64,000 nt of DNA from Microbacterium paraoxydans (GTDB taxonomy: Bacteria; Actinomycetota; Actinomycetes; Actinomycetales; Microbacteriaceae). The DNA is taken from NCBI RefSeq assembly GCF_020524545.1, contig NZ_JAIVLG010000002.1:1-64000 (forward strand), read 5' to 3'. The notes beneath the pieces were generated by a model, which did no database searches, was not told where the DNA came from, and worked only from the letters and a program-made list of their open reading frames with translations. Shown in pieces: positions 26,798-35,142 of this stretch (the first letter of the stretch is position 1; each line of letters starts with the position of its first letter). The position numbers were made by a program, and so were the translations under genes.

Positions 26798-27043
26798 ATG
26801 CGGAATCTTGCTGTCGCGGTCGGATGCTTGTTGCTGCTCGGTGGAGTCGCCATCGTGGCGCTCGCCGACCAGGAGCGTGCAGCCGCTCTCGATGCCGTCA
26901 AGGCGGAGATCGTGAGAGTGGAGCGCGCTCTGGACGAGTCCCAGGGCGAGAACTTGGAGCTGGCTGAGCACCTCACCGCCCTGCGTACTCAGATCGCCGA
27001 ACAGGATCGCGAGATCGCGGACACCACGGGGTTTCTTCCGTGA
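26798..27043 (+). CDS. Small membrane-anchored coiled-coil protein
   Basis: An 81-residue protein with an N-terminal hydrophobic segment (LAVAVGCLLLLGGVAIVALA) and then a continuous charged helix (residues ~25-75) with heptad-like spacing, ending TTGFLP. ATG 26798 follows ggggagcgag. TATATT at 26743-26748 is a strong -10 for the pair. Its stop overlaps the next gene (GTGA), and both begin with a membrane or signal segment followed by a DQERAAA-containing coil, so the two products probably pair. Not a recognised family. Confidence 0.7.
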   Translation: MRNLAVAVGCLLLLGGVAIVALADQERAAALDAVKAEIVRVERALDESQGENLELAEHLTALRTQIAEQDREIADTTGFLP

Positions 27044-27912
27044 TCCGCCGGATGCTTGCCGTCGCGGTCGCGATGACGGTCCTGCTCTCCGCCGGTGTGC
27101 TCGCGCGGGCGGAGGCGCTCGACCAGGAGCGCGCGGCGGCGGTGGCCGAGCTGGGCTCCCTCACCCGGAAGTACCACGAGACGACCCAGCGCACCGACTA
27201 TCTCGACGGTGCGGTCGATCGCGCCGAGCGGGACACGGAGGAGCGGGCGGCCGTGCTCGCCGTCCGCCCGGACTTCGTGACCGAGATCACCGCCTTCGCC
27301 GCAGCCCTGGAAGGGGCGCGCGGGATGGTCGACACGGCCGCGCATCGTGCTGCAGCCGTCTCCGCCCAGGAGACGGTGCTGGCCGAGAAGGTCGATCCGG
27401 GCACGGTGACGGCCGCGACGGCGACGGTGCATGCCCTCACGGAGAAGGTCGGGACCGAGGTCGCGTCCGCCCAGGCCGCGCTCGCCGCGCAGAGCGCCGG
27501 ACCGGGAGGGCCCGTGTGGACTTCGAGCGGTCCCGGCGGCTACGCCAGAGTGCGGGCGGCGCTGGACCGCGTGGGCGGGGGCGGGGTCGGGCTGTACGAG
27601 TCCGCGTCGTGCGCCGGGGGGAGCGCGCCGGCGTGCGCCAACAGCAACGGCTACATCAAGTACCGCGCGGACATCGCGAACTGGAGCTCGGGGCGGTTGA
27701 ACTGGGCGATGGCGCATGAGCTCGCGCACATCTACCAGTTCCGGGTCTGGGGAGCACTGACCTCATCAGGCGCCTATGCATCCCTGTTCGGCGGCGATCC
27801 GGAGTACCTGGCGAACTGCATGGCCGCCGTCCGAGGCTATCCGGGTCCGGTCGGCTGCAACGGCGAGCAGCAGGCCTGGGCGTCGGGAATCTGGGTCGGA
27901 GCGGTCCGCTGA
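27040..27912 (+). CDS. Secreted coiled-coil protein with HExxH-type motif
   Basis: A 290-residue exported protein. A signal peptide (MLAVAVAMTVLLSAGVLARAEA) is followed by a coiled-coil stretch to about residue 150, then a compact C-terminal domain. This domain contains AMAHELAHIYQF near residue 225, an HELAH zinc-binding motif of metallopeptidases, and four cysteines (in ESASCAGG, APACANS, LANCMAA and VGCNGEQ) that could form two disulfides. The arrangement looks like a cell-wall-associated zinc hydrolase held by its coil; the substrate is unknown. It is co-translated with the small coil protein upstream. Confidence 0.7.
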   Translation: MIRRMLAVAVAMTVLLSAGVLARAEALDQERAAAVAELGSLTRKYHETTQRTDYLDGAVDRAERDTEERAAVLAVRPDFVTEITAFAAALEGARGMVDTAAHRAAAVSAQETVLAEKVDPGTVTAATATVHALTEKVGTEVASAQAALAAQSAGPGGPVWTSSGPGGYARVRAALDRVGGGGVGLYESASCAGGSAPACANSNGYIKYRADIANWSSGRLNWAMAHELAHIYQFRVWGALTSSGAYASLFGGDPEYLANCMAAVRGYPGPVGCNGEQQAWASGIWVGAVR

Positions 27913-27919
27913 CCCGCCC

Positions 27920-28759
27920 TCACGCGACCGGGGTGGTCGTATCGACCGCCGCGCGCAGCGGGCGCCGCATCACCCGCCAGTAGGACGACGGCAGGATCCG
28001 GACGAGGACGTCGATGAGGCGCGCTTCGCGTCCGACCATCGTCCTCGCCGCTCGCCGCTCGGTGGCACGGACGATGCGTGCGGCGGCCTCCGCGGGCTCC
28101 GTGTGGTACATGGCCGCCTGTGCTGCGGCCGCACGGGCGGCGACGGCAGGATCGAGTGCCGCGGCGTAACGGCCGTGCAGGATGATCCCGGTGCGCACGC
28201 CCGAGGGGTAGATCGCCCCTACGCTGACGGACGTGCCTTCGAGCTCGTGCCGCAGAGCCTCGGAGAAGGCGCGTACGGCGAACTTGCTCATGGCGTAGGG
28301 GATGCGGCCGGCCGGGGAGGCCAGTGCGTAGACACTCGCAAGATGGGTGATGTGCGCCGCCGGCGCCGCGCGGAGTGCGGGCAGCAGCGCCTTCGTGATG
28401 GAGACCGTGCCCCAGAGGTTCACGTCGGTGAGCCAGCGCATCTCCTCCATCGTCAGCTGGTCGAGGTTGCCGAGCATCGACGATCCGGCGCAGGTGATGA
28501 GCGCATTGATCTGCGTATGCGCGTCAGCGATCTCCGCCGCGGCGGCGAACACGGCCTGGTCGTCGCGGAGATCGACGACGTGGGTCGTCACCCGGGTGCC
28601 CTGGAGTTCTCCGGTGATCGCCTCGAGTGCCGCGGCATCGTGATCGACCAGGGCGAGGTGTGTGCCCCGTGCCGCAAGCAGCCGGGCGATGTCGGCGCCC
28701 ATCCCGTTCGCGGCTCCGGTGATCACGGTGGTGCTGCCGGCGAGATCGATCGGCTTCAT
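27920..28759 (-). CDS. Short-chain dehydrogenase/reductase
   Basis: A 279-residue SDR with the nucleotide motif TGAANGMG near residue 14, ALVDHD (acidic residue, so NAD(H) preferred), the NLWGT stretch, the catalytic serine in LASVYALAS and YAMSK as the YxxxK pair near residue 155. A helix-rich C-terminal extension ends in IDVLVRILPSSYWRVMRRPL, typical of SDRs that act on lipophilic substrates at the membrane. The start at 28759 follows caggagacac. Confidence 0.85.
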   Translation of the reverse strand: MKPIDLAGSTTVITGAANGMGADIARLLAARGTHLALVDHDAAALEAITGELQGTRVTTHVVDLRDDQAVFAAAAEIADAHTQINALITCAGSSMLGNLDQLTMEEMRWLTDVNLWGTVSITKALLPALRAAPAAHITHLASVYALASPAGRIPYAMSKFAVRAFSEALRHELEGTSVSVGAIYPSGVRTGIILHGRYAAALDPAVAARAAAAQAAMYHTEPAEAAARIVRATERRAARTMVGREARLIDVLVRILPSSYWRVMRRPLRAAVDTTTPVA

Positions 28760-28888
28760 GTGTCTCCTGCGGGCGTGACCGGGGCGCGAACCCGCGGATG
28801 TCGGATGGGTGCGGCAAGCTGATTCCGAACCATTCTGGCCGACACCGGGCCGTAGTGATACCGGTACGCTCAAGGAGAGGAGGTACCG

Positions 28889-29473
28889 GTGGGACGGACA
28901 GCGGATGCCATCGCCGAAGGCGTCGCGATCGCGACCGCTGCCGCGCGCCTCGCCGTGAAGAATCACATCCTCATCGGCACCATCGCTGAAGACGGCGTCT
29001 TCGACATGGACAAGTACATCGACGATGCGCGCGAGGCGCTGCGAGCGATGGCCGAGGAATCCGAGGAGGCCGCCGCCACCGTCACCGCGCTGCGCAAGCG
29101 GGCGCGGGGCCGGCACTCCGATCCGGTGGGAACACACGACTATCGCGACCGGGATGTCCGCAACCTCCGCCGACGGGCGAAGCAGTCGACCGGCGTGGCC
29201 GAGCGCCTGCGCGAGATGATGCAGGACCGCGACAGTCTCGCGCGGATCGTGGAGGAGGCGAGAGATGCGGCCTGGGCCGATGTGCGGCACAACCTCGACC
29301 GCCGGTTGCGGGTCGAGGGCATGCGCCCCGACCACGATCCCGACTACGGACGGATGCGTGAAGCCCGAATGCAGGCACTGCGACTCGTCGACCTGCAGGC
29401 CCTCTCCTCGGAGCAGAGAGCGAAGGCGAAGCGTCGGAAGAAACAGCAGAAATCCGCGGCGGCCGGAGACTGA
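28889..29473 (+). CDS. Conserved hypothetical helical protein
   Basis: A 194-residue charged, helix-rich protein without signal or membrane segments. It starts at GTG 28889 behind aggaggtacc. A central HDYRDRDVRNLRRRAKQS stretch and a lysine-rich C-terminus (KAKRRKKQQK) suggest contact with nucleic acid or the cell surface. I do not recognise the family. Upstream, ccggtac and gtaccgg can pair with the ribosome site in the loop, possibly tuning translation. It precedes a tRNA gene on the same strand. Confidence 0.65.
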   Translation: MGRTADAIAEGVAIATAAARLAVKNHILIGTIAEDGVFDMDKYIDDAREALRAMAEESEEAAATVTALRKRARGRHSDPVGTHDYRDRDVRNLRRRAKQSTGVAERLREMMQDRDSLARIVEEARDAAWADVRHNLDRRLRVEGMRPDHDPDYGRMREARMQALRLVDLQALSSEQRAKAKRRKKQQKSAAAGD

Positions 29474-29537
29474 GGCCTCGTTTCGCTTTCGCGTCAGGAC
29501 TGTTGTAGGCTGTTCCACGGCCCGCTGAGCGGGCTGG

Positions 29538-29610
29538 GCGCCCGTAGCTCAATGGATAGAGCATCTGACTACGGATCAGAAGGTTAGGGGTTCGAGTCCC
29601 TTCGGGCGCA
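29538..29610 (+). tRNA. tRNA-Arg (anticodon ACG)
   Basis: Full cloverleaf: acceptor gcgcccg (29538-29544) pairs with cgggcgc (29603-29609) with discriminator A. The D-arm contains agctcaatggatagagc, the anticodon stem tctga/tcaga encloses ctacgga (anticodon ACG, read as ICG after deamination), and the T-arm holds ggttcgagtcc-type bases. The CCA is not encoded. A candidate -10 (taggct) lies about 30 bases upstream. Confidence 0.95.
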
Positions 29611-29628
29611 CACTGTGTTGAGACAGTA

Positions 29629-29666
29629 CAGAAGGTCCCCGTCGCGAGAGCGGCGGGGACCTTCTG
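29629..29666 (+). terminator. Hairpin terminator after tRNA-Arg
   Basis: The arm cagaaggtccccgtcgc (29629-29645) pairs with gcggcggggaccttctg (29650-29666), with one G-T pair, around a gaga loop. It starts about 20 bases after the tRNA 3' end, the usual place for a tRNA terminator, and could also stop the convergent LysR transcript. Confidence 0.8.
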
Positions 29667-29689
29667 CTGTGTGCGGGTCGTCGCTCCGG

Positions 29690-30619
29690 TCAGAGCAGAC
29701 TCGTGATCGCGGGATCACGGCGCGCGACCTCTGCGGACGTCGAGACGATGACCTTGCGCATCGCCGCCACGGCGATGGCCGGAGTGACATCCGAACGGTG
29801 GGCCAGGCTGACCGTCCGGGTCATCATGGGGTGGGAGAGCCGCACCGAACGCAGCCCCGGCCGCTCGAAGAGGACCATCGCCGGAACCACGGCGACACCG
29901 AGGCCGCGCTCGACGAAGCGGAGCGCCGTGTCCATCTCGGCACCCTCCAGCACGGGGCGGGGTGTCAGACCGGCCTCGCGGAAGGCGGCATCCGTCGTCG
30001 CGCGCAGCTCGTAGCTCTCGCCGAAGGTGATGAGGGGCAGGGCGGACAACTGCTCCAGGTCGATGGAGGGCCCGTCCGTCAGCGGCGGCTCCGCAGCTGA
30101 GGACACCACGACGAGCTCTTCGGCGAGCAGCGGCATCCTGGTCAGACTCACGCCCGCCGGCGGGAGACCGTCGGACGCGGTGATGAGTGCGATGTCGACG
30201 GCGCCGACCGCGAGCTGTTCGACCAGGAGTCGGGAGCCGCTCTCGGTCAGGTGCAGGTCGACGTCGGGGTGGGCGGCGTGGAACGAGCTGACCGCTTCGG
30301 CGACGAGGCTGATGCACAGGGTCGGCGGAGCCCCCAGGCGCACGCGCCCGCGCCGGAGCCCCGCGAGCTCGCCCATCTCGTCGCGGATCGCGTCGGCGTC
30401 GGCGAGCATGCGCTGTGCGCGGGGGAGGAGCGTCTCGCCGGCCGCGGTGAGCGTGATGTGACCGCGTGCCCGGTGGAATAGCTCGGCACCGAGCTCGCGC
30501 TCGAGCGTGGAGATCTGACGGCTCAACGACGGCTGCGCCAGGTGCAGGTGCTCGGAGGCGCGGGTGAAGTGTCCGAGACGAGCGACCTCGACGAACCCGC
30601 GAAGCTGTTCGAGGTTCAT
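29690..30619 (-). CDS. LysR-family transcriptional regulator
   Basis: A 309-residue regulator with the LysR helix-turn-helix at residues 1-60 (MNLEQLRGFVEVARLGHFTRASEHLHLAQ, then PSLSRQISTLE) and a two-lobed effector domain. The ATG at 30619 is chosen over the in-frame ATG at 30625 because TAGGCT (plus-strand 30626-30631) ends six bases before it, fitting a leaderless transcript and the usual family N-terminus. It diverges from a flavoprotein gene, its probable target. Confidence 0.88.
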   Translation of the reverse strand: MNLEQLRGFVEVARLGHFTRASEHLHLAQPSLSRQISTLERELGAELFHRARGHITLTAAGETLLPRAQRMLADADAIRDEMGELAGLRRGRVRLGAPPTLCISLVAEAVSSFHAAHPDVDLHLTESGSRLLVEQLAVGAVDIALITASDGLPPAGVSLTRMPLLAEELVVVSSAAEPPLTDGPSIDLEQLSALPLITFGESYELRATTDAAFREAGLTPRPVLEGAEMDTALRFVERGLGVAVVPAMVLFERPGLRSVRLSHPMMTRTVSLAHRSDVTPAIAVAAMRKVIVSTSAEVARRDPAITSLL

Positions 30620-30668
30620 GTCCATAGCCTACCCGCATCGTTTCGAGTCGGACTATGCATTGGAGTTA

Positions 30669-30682
30669 TTAGGATCGCCTAA
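30669..30682. promoter_or_regulatory. Palindrome between lysR and the flavoprotein gene
   Basis: ttaggatcgcctaa at 30669-30682 has five-base perfect arms around a four-base centre and lies in the short divergent region, 15 bases before the flavoprotein ATG. It could be part of the LysR-type binding site. Only the symmetry and position support it. Confidence 0.4.
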
Positions 30683-30696
30683 CTACCGTGGACCGC

Positions 30697-32427
30697 ATGG
30701 CAACGCGTGAACGACAGATATCCACCACCGTCCTCGTCATCGGCACCGGCGGTTCCGGGTTGCGGGCCGCGATCGAGATCGCCGAACACGGGGTCGACGT
30801 CCTCGCGGTCGGCAAGAGACCGAGACAGGATGCGCACACATCCCTCGCGGCCGGCGGCATCAATGCGGCACTCGGCACCATGGATGCGGACGACAGCTGG
30901 CAGCAGCACGCGGCCGACACCATCAAGGAGAGCTACCTCCTCGCGAACCCGCACACGGTGGAGATCGTGACGCAGGGCGCTGAGCGCGGCATCCGCGACC
31001 TGGAGCGTTGGGGAATGGACTTCGCCCGCGAAGACGACGGTCGCATCTCACAGCGATTCTTCGGTGCGCACACCTTCCGTCGCACGGCCTTCGCCGGCGA
31101 CTACACGGGACTCGAGATCCAGCGCACGCTCGTGCGCAAGGCCGAGCAGCTCGACGTGCCCCTCCTCGACCACGTCTACATCACCCGTCTTCTCGTGCGC
31201 GACAACGTGGTGTTCGGCGCCTACGGATTCGACCAGGCAGACGGCACGCGCTATCTGATCCACGCGGACGCTGTGATCCTCGCCGCCGGTGGACACAACC
31301 GCATCTGGCGGCGTACCTCATCCCGCCGCGATGAGAACACCGGCGACTCGTTCCGGCTCGCCGTGGACGCGGGTGCCCGACTGCGAGACCCCGAGCTCGT
31401 GCAGTTCCACCCGTCCGGCATCATCGAGCCGGAGAGCGCTGCGGGAACCCTGATCTCGGAGGCCGCGCGGGGGGAGGGCGGGATTCTTCGCAATGCTCTC
31501 GGAGAGCGGTTCATGGCGAAGTACGACCCCGAGCGGATGGAGCTGTCGACCCGTGACCGTGTCGCCCTCGCGGCCTACACCGAGATCAAGGAGGGGCGCG
31601 GCACCGAGAACGGCGGTGTCTGGCTCGACGTCTCGCACCTGCCCCGCGAGACGATCATGACCAGGCTTCCCCGCGTGTACCAGACGATGATGGAGCTGCA
31701 GATGCTGGACATCACGAACGATCCGATCGAGATCGCCCCGACGGCGCACTACTCGATGGGTGGGGTCTGGGTGCGTCCGGAGGACCATCAGACCGATGTC
31801 GACGGCCTCTACGCGATCGGCGAGGCGTCGAGCGGACTGCACGGCGCGAACCGTCTCGGCGGCAATTCCCTCATCGAGCTGCTCGTCTACGGTCGCATCG
31901 TCGGACAGGCGGCCATGGAGCACGCGGCGGGTCTCGATGCGCAGCGGCGGTCGGCGACGGCGGTGGACGAGGCGCGTGCTGAGATCGACGACCTCCTCGC
32001 CGCCGAAGGGCGTGAGAACGTCCGGGCCCTGCAGCGCGCGATCCGCAACCTCATGACCGAGTACGCCGGTGTGGTGCGTTCGGAGGAGGGGCTGCTCGCC
32101 GGGCTCGCCGATCTCGACATGATCGAGGGGCGGATGGAGGACATCGGTATCCACCCGGACATCGCCGGGTTCCAGGACCTTGCCCACGCCTTCGACCTCA
32201 AGGCGTCGGCGCTCGCCGCACGGGCCACCCTCGAAGCGGCCCTGGAGCGTCGAGAGACACGCGGATGCCACAACCGCAGCGACTTCCCCGACACCGACCC
32301 CACTCTGCAGGTGAACCTGGTGTGGTCACCGAAGGATGGCGTGACCCGCGAACCGATCCCGGAGATCTCGCCCGAGATCGCCGAGCTCATGCGCGAGGTC
32401 GACACCGAGGGCAAGCTCGTCGAGTAG
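30697..32427 (+). CDS. FAD-dependent oxidoreductase, fumarate reductase/L-aspartate oxidase type
   Basis: A 576-residue flavoprotein. It has an N-terminal FAD motif (VIGTGGSGLRAAIE), SLAAGGINAALG, VQFHPSGI, the catalytic HYSMGGV and GLHGANRLGGNSLIEL, then a helical C-terminal domain as in SdhA, FrdA and NadB. No iron-sulfur or membrane subunit genes are adjacent, so a stand-alone oxidase or dehydrogenase is likelier than a respiratory complex. It is also away from nadA and nadC, so assignment as NadB is not supported. ATG 30697 is chosen; GTG 30688 is possible. LysR control is likely from the divergent layout. Confidence 0.8.
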   Translation: MATRERQISTTVLVIGTGGSGLRAAIEIAEHGVDVLAVGKRPRQDAHTSLAAGGINAALGTMDADDSWQQHAADTIKESYLLANPHTVEIVTQGAERGIRDLERWGMDFAREDDGRISQRFFGAHTFRRTAFAGDYTGLEIQRTLVRKAEQLDVPLLDHVYITRLLVRDNVVFGAYGFDQADGTRYLIHADAVILAAGGHNRIWRRTSSRRDENTGDSFRLAVDAGARLRDPELVQFHPSGIIEPESAAGTLISEAARGEGGILRNALGERFMAKYDPERMELSTRDRVALAAYTEIKEGRGTENGGVWLDVSHLPRETIMTRLPRVYQTMMELQMLDITNDPIEIAPTAHYSMGGVWVRPEDHQTDVDGLYAIGEASSGLHGANRLGGNSLIELLVYGRIVGQAAMEHAAGLDAQRRSATAVDEARAEIDDLLAAEGRENVRALQRAIRNLMTEYAGVVRSEEGLLAGLADLDMIEGRMEDIGIHPDIAGFQDLAHAFDLKASALAARATLEAALERRETRGCHNRSDFPDTDPTLQVNLVWSPKDGVTREPIPEISPEIAELMREVDTEGKLVE

Positions 32428-32431
32428 TTGG

Positions 32432-32508
32432 CCAGACCCCGCGCTGCCGCCGAGACCCCGCCCTAATTTCGGCTGCAGAGGGGGGCTCGGCGGCGAACGG
32501 GGGTCTGG
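32432..32508. terminator. Nested two-step hairpin, probable bidirectional terminator
   Basis: An outer stem ccagacccc (32432-32440) / ggggtctgg (32500-32508) encloses an inner stem gccgccgag (32446-32454) / ctcggcggc (32486-32494). It lies between the flavoprotein gene and the convergent acidic-protein gene, five bases after the former's stop. It may serve both transcripts. The palindromic architecture also fits a dispersed intergenic repeat. Confidence 0.65.
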
Positions 32509-32517
32509 GCGAGTCTC

Positions 32518-32814
32518 TCAACCGGCCTGCGGCTCCTCCGCGTCGATCACGCCGATGCCGACGGCCTCGTGGTCGGGCTCGGGGTCATCCCGCTTGGGTG
32601 CGACGGGTTCCTCGCCGGGGTCCTTCTCGGTGCTGGGTTCTTCGAGCTCCTCGGTGCTGGGCACCTCGCTCGGGTCGGCGTCTTCGGGCGAATCCGCCGC
32701 GGAGGGGGTCGTCGCATCGGCTCCACTCGTGTCCGAAGACGGAGTGGGCGTCGGAGTCTGTGCTTCGGGAGAGAGCTCGTCGGTGGGTTCCGGCTCGGGA
32801 GTGGTATCGGTCAT
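32518..32814 (-). CDS. Small acidic low-complexity protein
   Basis: A 98-residue protein made largely of Glu, Asp, Pro, Ser and Thr, ending DHEAVGIGVIDAEEPQAG. It should be disordered. Support for it being real comes from a good ribosome site (aaaggggtcacc) before the ATG, the hairpin placed at its 3' end, and the less repetitive, conserved-looking C-terminus. I cannot assign a role. Confidence 0.6.
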   Translation of the reverse strand: MTDTTPEPEPTDELSPEAQTPTPTPSSDTSGADATTPSAADSPEDADPSEVPSTEELEEPSTEKDPGEEPVAPKRDDPEPDHEAVGIGVIDAEEPQAG

Positions 32815-32939
32815 GGTGACCCCTTTCGGCGATGTCCTGCGACAACCGTGCCTCGGCCGCGCACCCGCCGGAAGGGGGTTGACTCCCGTCGAGTTAACCG
32901 AGGTGAACCGAAGTGGTGAATCCGGCGTAGCCTGGAGGA

Positions 32940-34436
32940 GTGACAGCGTACGTCTCGGCCTTCGACCTCTTCTCGATCGGAGTGGGTCCTTCGAGCTCCC
33001 ACACGGTCGGACCGATGCGGGCGGCTCTCGACTTCGCGCGACGTCTCGCGGCCAGCGGCGCGCTGGCGCAGGTCGCCCGCGTCGAGGTCACGCTGTACGG
33101 GTCGCTCGGAGCGACGGGCATCGGTCACGGCACTCCGGATGCCGTCGTCGCCGGGCTCCGTGGTCTCACGCCGGAGACGTGCGACCCGGCCGAGGTCCGT
33201 GCCGCGTGGGCCGACCTCCCCGCGGGCACCGTGATCCGCATCGACGGCACCCACGACGTGCCGTTCGCGAAGGACGACATCGTGTTCGCGCCGCGCACCC
33301 GGCTCCCCGGACATCCGAATGCCATGACCATCACCGCGTGGGATGCCGCAGGGGCGGTCGTGGCGGAGGAGACCTACTACTCGGTGGGCGGAGGCTTCAT
33401 CCGCAGGGACGGCGAGGACGCGAAGCTCACGACCGCGGGTTTCCCGTATTCGTATGCGGATGCGGCGTCGCTGCTCGCCCTGTGCGACGAGAACGGACTG
33501 TCCATCGCCGAGGTCGCGCGACTCAACGAGGCCTCGGTGCGCAGCGAGGAAGAGGTCGCCGCCGGGCTCGACGCGATCTGGGATGCGATGGCGGGATGCG
33601 TCGACGCCGGACTGCATGCGGATGGAACGCTCCCCGGCATCCTCAAGGTCAAGCGACGGGCCGGAGTGATCCGCGGTCAGCTCGAAGCGGTCGAAGCCGA
33701 CGGGCATCGTGAACTGCCGGGCGAGTGGCTCGGAGCCTTCGCGCTCGCGGTCAACGAGGAGAACGCGGCGGGCGGCCGGGTCGTGACGGCGCCGACCAAC
33801 GGTGCCGCCGGAATCCTGCCTGCCGTCGCGATGTACTGGTGGCGGTTCCTTGCCGATTCGGGGCTGGGAGCGGGCAATGCGGTGACCCCCTACGGCGAGC
33901 TGGTCGGCAGTGCGCTGTTGGGATTCGAATCGGAAGTGCGGACGCTGGAGGGCGCGGGCGGTCTCGACGAGGAGCAGACGGCCGAGGCCAACCGTCGTCG
34001 AGGCATCCGGCGCTTCCTGCTCACCGCCACGGCACTGGGGTCGCTGTTCAAGGCGAACGCGTCGATCTCCGGGGCCGAGGGCGGATGCCAGGCCGAGGTC
34101 GGATCCGCGTGCGCCATGGCGGCCGGTGGGCTCACCGCGGTGATGGGCGGCACGAACCGTCAGATCGAGAACGCGGCGGAGATCGCGATGGAGCACCACC
34201 TCGGTCTCACGTGCGATCCGATCGGCGGTCTCGTGCAGATCCCGTGCATCGAGCGCAACGCGATCGCCGCGTCGACCGCGGTCACGGCGGCCCGGCTCGC
34301 CCTGCGCGGCGACGGAAGCCACTACGTATCCCTGGATGCCGTCGTCGAGACGATGCGCCAGACCGGTGCCGACATGTCGACGAAGTACAAGGAGACCAGC
34401 GAGGGCGGTCTCGCGGTCAACGTCATCGAGTGCTGA
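32940..34436 (+). CDS. sdaA: L-serine ammonia-lyase, iron-sulfur dependent, single chain
   Basis: A 498-residue type 2 L-serine deaminase that converts serine to pyruvate and ammonia. The N-terminal beta domain begins [21 protein letters not shown]; the alpha domain carries cluster cysteines in [15 protein letters not shown] and [22 protein letters not shown] 32940 is preceded by TAGCCT at a six-base gap; the ggagga between them is too close to act as a ribosome site, so a leaderless transcript is likely. Confidence 0.93.
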   Translation: MTAYVSAFDLFSIGVGPSSSHTVGPMRAALDFARRLAASGALAQVARVEVTLYGSLGATGIGHGTPDAVVAGLRGLTPETCDPAEVRAAWADLPAGTVIRIDGTHDVPFAKDDIVFAPRTRLPGHPNAMTITAWDAAGAVVAEETYYSVGGGFIRRDGEDAKLTTAGFPYSYADAASLLALCDENGLSIAEVARLNEASVRSEEEVAAGLDAIWDAMAGCVDAGLHADGTLPGILKVKRRAGVIRGQLEAVEADGHRELPGEWLGAFALAVNEENAAGGRVVTAPTNGAAGILPAVAMYWWRFLADSGLGAGNAVTPYGELVGSALLGFESEVRTLEGAGGLDEEQTAEANRRRGIRRFLLTATALGSLFKANASISGAEGGCQAEVGSACAMAAGGLTAVMGGTNRQIENAAEIAMEHHLGLTCDPIGGLVQIPCIERNAIAASTAVTAARLALRGDGSHYVSLDAVVETMRQTGADMSTKYKETSEGGLAVNVIEC

Positions 34437-34478
34437 ACCCTCGCCGAGCACGCGGAGTGAAGTCGTAGGCTGGCGGGC

Positions 34479-35075
34479 ATGACCGAGCAGAAGGCACCGC
34501 GTCGGCGAGGGCGCCCGAGAGGTGCCTCGGACTCGCGGGCGCGCATCCTCGCCGCCGCGGTCGACGACTTCGCCGAAAAGGGCTACGACGGGGCGACGGT
34601 CCGCTCGATCGCGGCCCGGGCCGGTGTGGACTCCGCGCTCGTGCACCACTACTTCGGCACCAAGGCCGACCTCTTCGCGGAAGCCGTGGGAATCCCCCTC
34701 CGCCCCGACGTCGATGTGCCGCGGATCCTGGCGGGACCACGTGATGGGGTCGGCGAGCGACTCGTCCGCTACATTCTCGAGGCGTTCGAAAGGCCGGACG
34801 TTCGGCGGCGAGGGGTCATGCTGATCCGCACCGCCCTGGGGAGTCGGGTGACGACTCCGTTGCTGGCCGGCTTCCTGTCACGTGAACTCCTCTCCCGCGT
34901 TTCCCGGAGCCTGGACGCCGACGACGCCGACCTGCGCGCTGCGCTCGTCGCCTCGCAGATCGCCGGCATGCTGATCGCCCGCTACGTGCTGCGGCTCCCC
35001 GCGCTCGCCGCCGCATCGGTCGATGAACTCGTCGGACGCGTCGGGCCGACCGTGCAGCGCTACCTCTTCGACTGA
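34479..35075 (+). CDS. TetR-family transcriptional regulator
   Basis: A 198-residue regulator. An arginine-rich start (RRRGRPRGASDSRARIL) leads into a TetR helix-turn-helix (VRSIAARAGVDSALVHHYFGTKADLFAEAVG) and a C-terminal domain of the type seen in exporter regulators. TAGGCT lies seven bases before the ATG, suggesting a leaderless mRNA. It is followed 58 bases later by an ABC exporter whose start overlaps a palindrome, its probable operator. Confidence 0.88.
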   Translation: MTEQKAPRRRGRPRGASDSRARILAAAVDDFAEKGYDGATVRSIAARAGVDSALVHHYFGTKADLFAEAVGIPLRPDVDVPRILAGPRDGVGERLVRYILEAFERPDVRRRGVMLIRTALGSRVTTPLLAGFLSRELLSRVSRSLDADDADLRAALVASQIAGMLIARYVLRLPALAAASVDELVGRVGPTVQRYLFD

Positions 35076-35124
35076 GCGGGACAGCGTCCGGAGCCCGTTG
35101 ACGACGGCGTCGAGCAGGCGCATA

Positions 35125-35142
35125 ATTCATCGCATGATGAAT
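35125..35142. promoter_or_regulatory. Palindromic operator over the ABC exporter start codon
   Basis: attcatc (35125-35131) and gatgaat (35136-35142) form seven-base perfect arms around gcat. The element overlaps the end of the -10 hexamer cataat (35121-35126), the transcript start and the ATG at 35134, an effective repressor position. The adjacent TetR-family regulator is the likely binder. Confidence 0.6.

Noticed and set aside
30688..32427. Calling the flavoprotein nadB
   Set aside because: The family match is general to fumarate reductase/aspartate oxidase flavoproteins and nadA/nadC are absent nearby, so a specific gene name is not justified.
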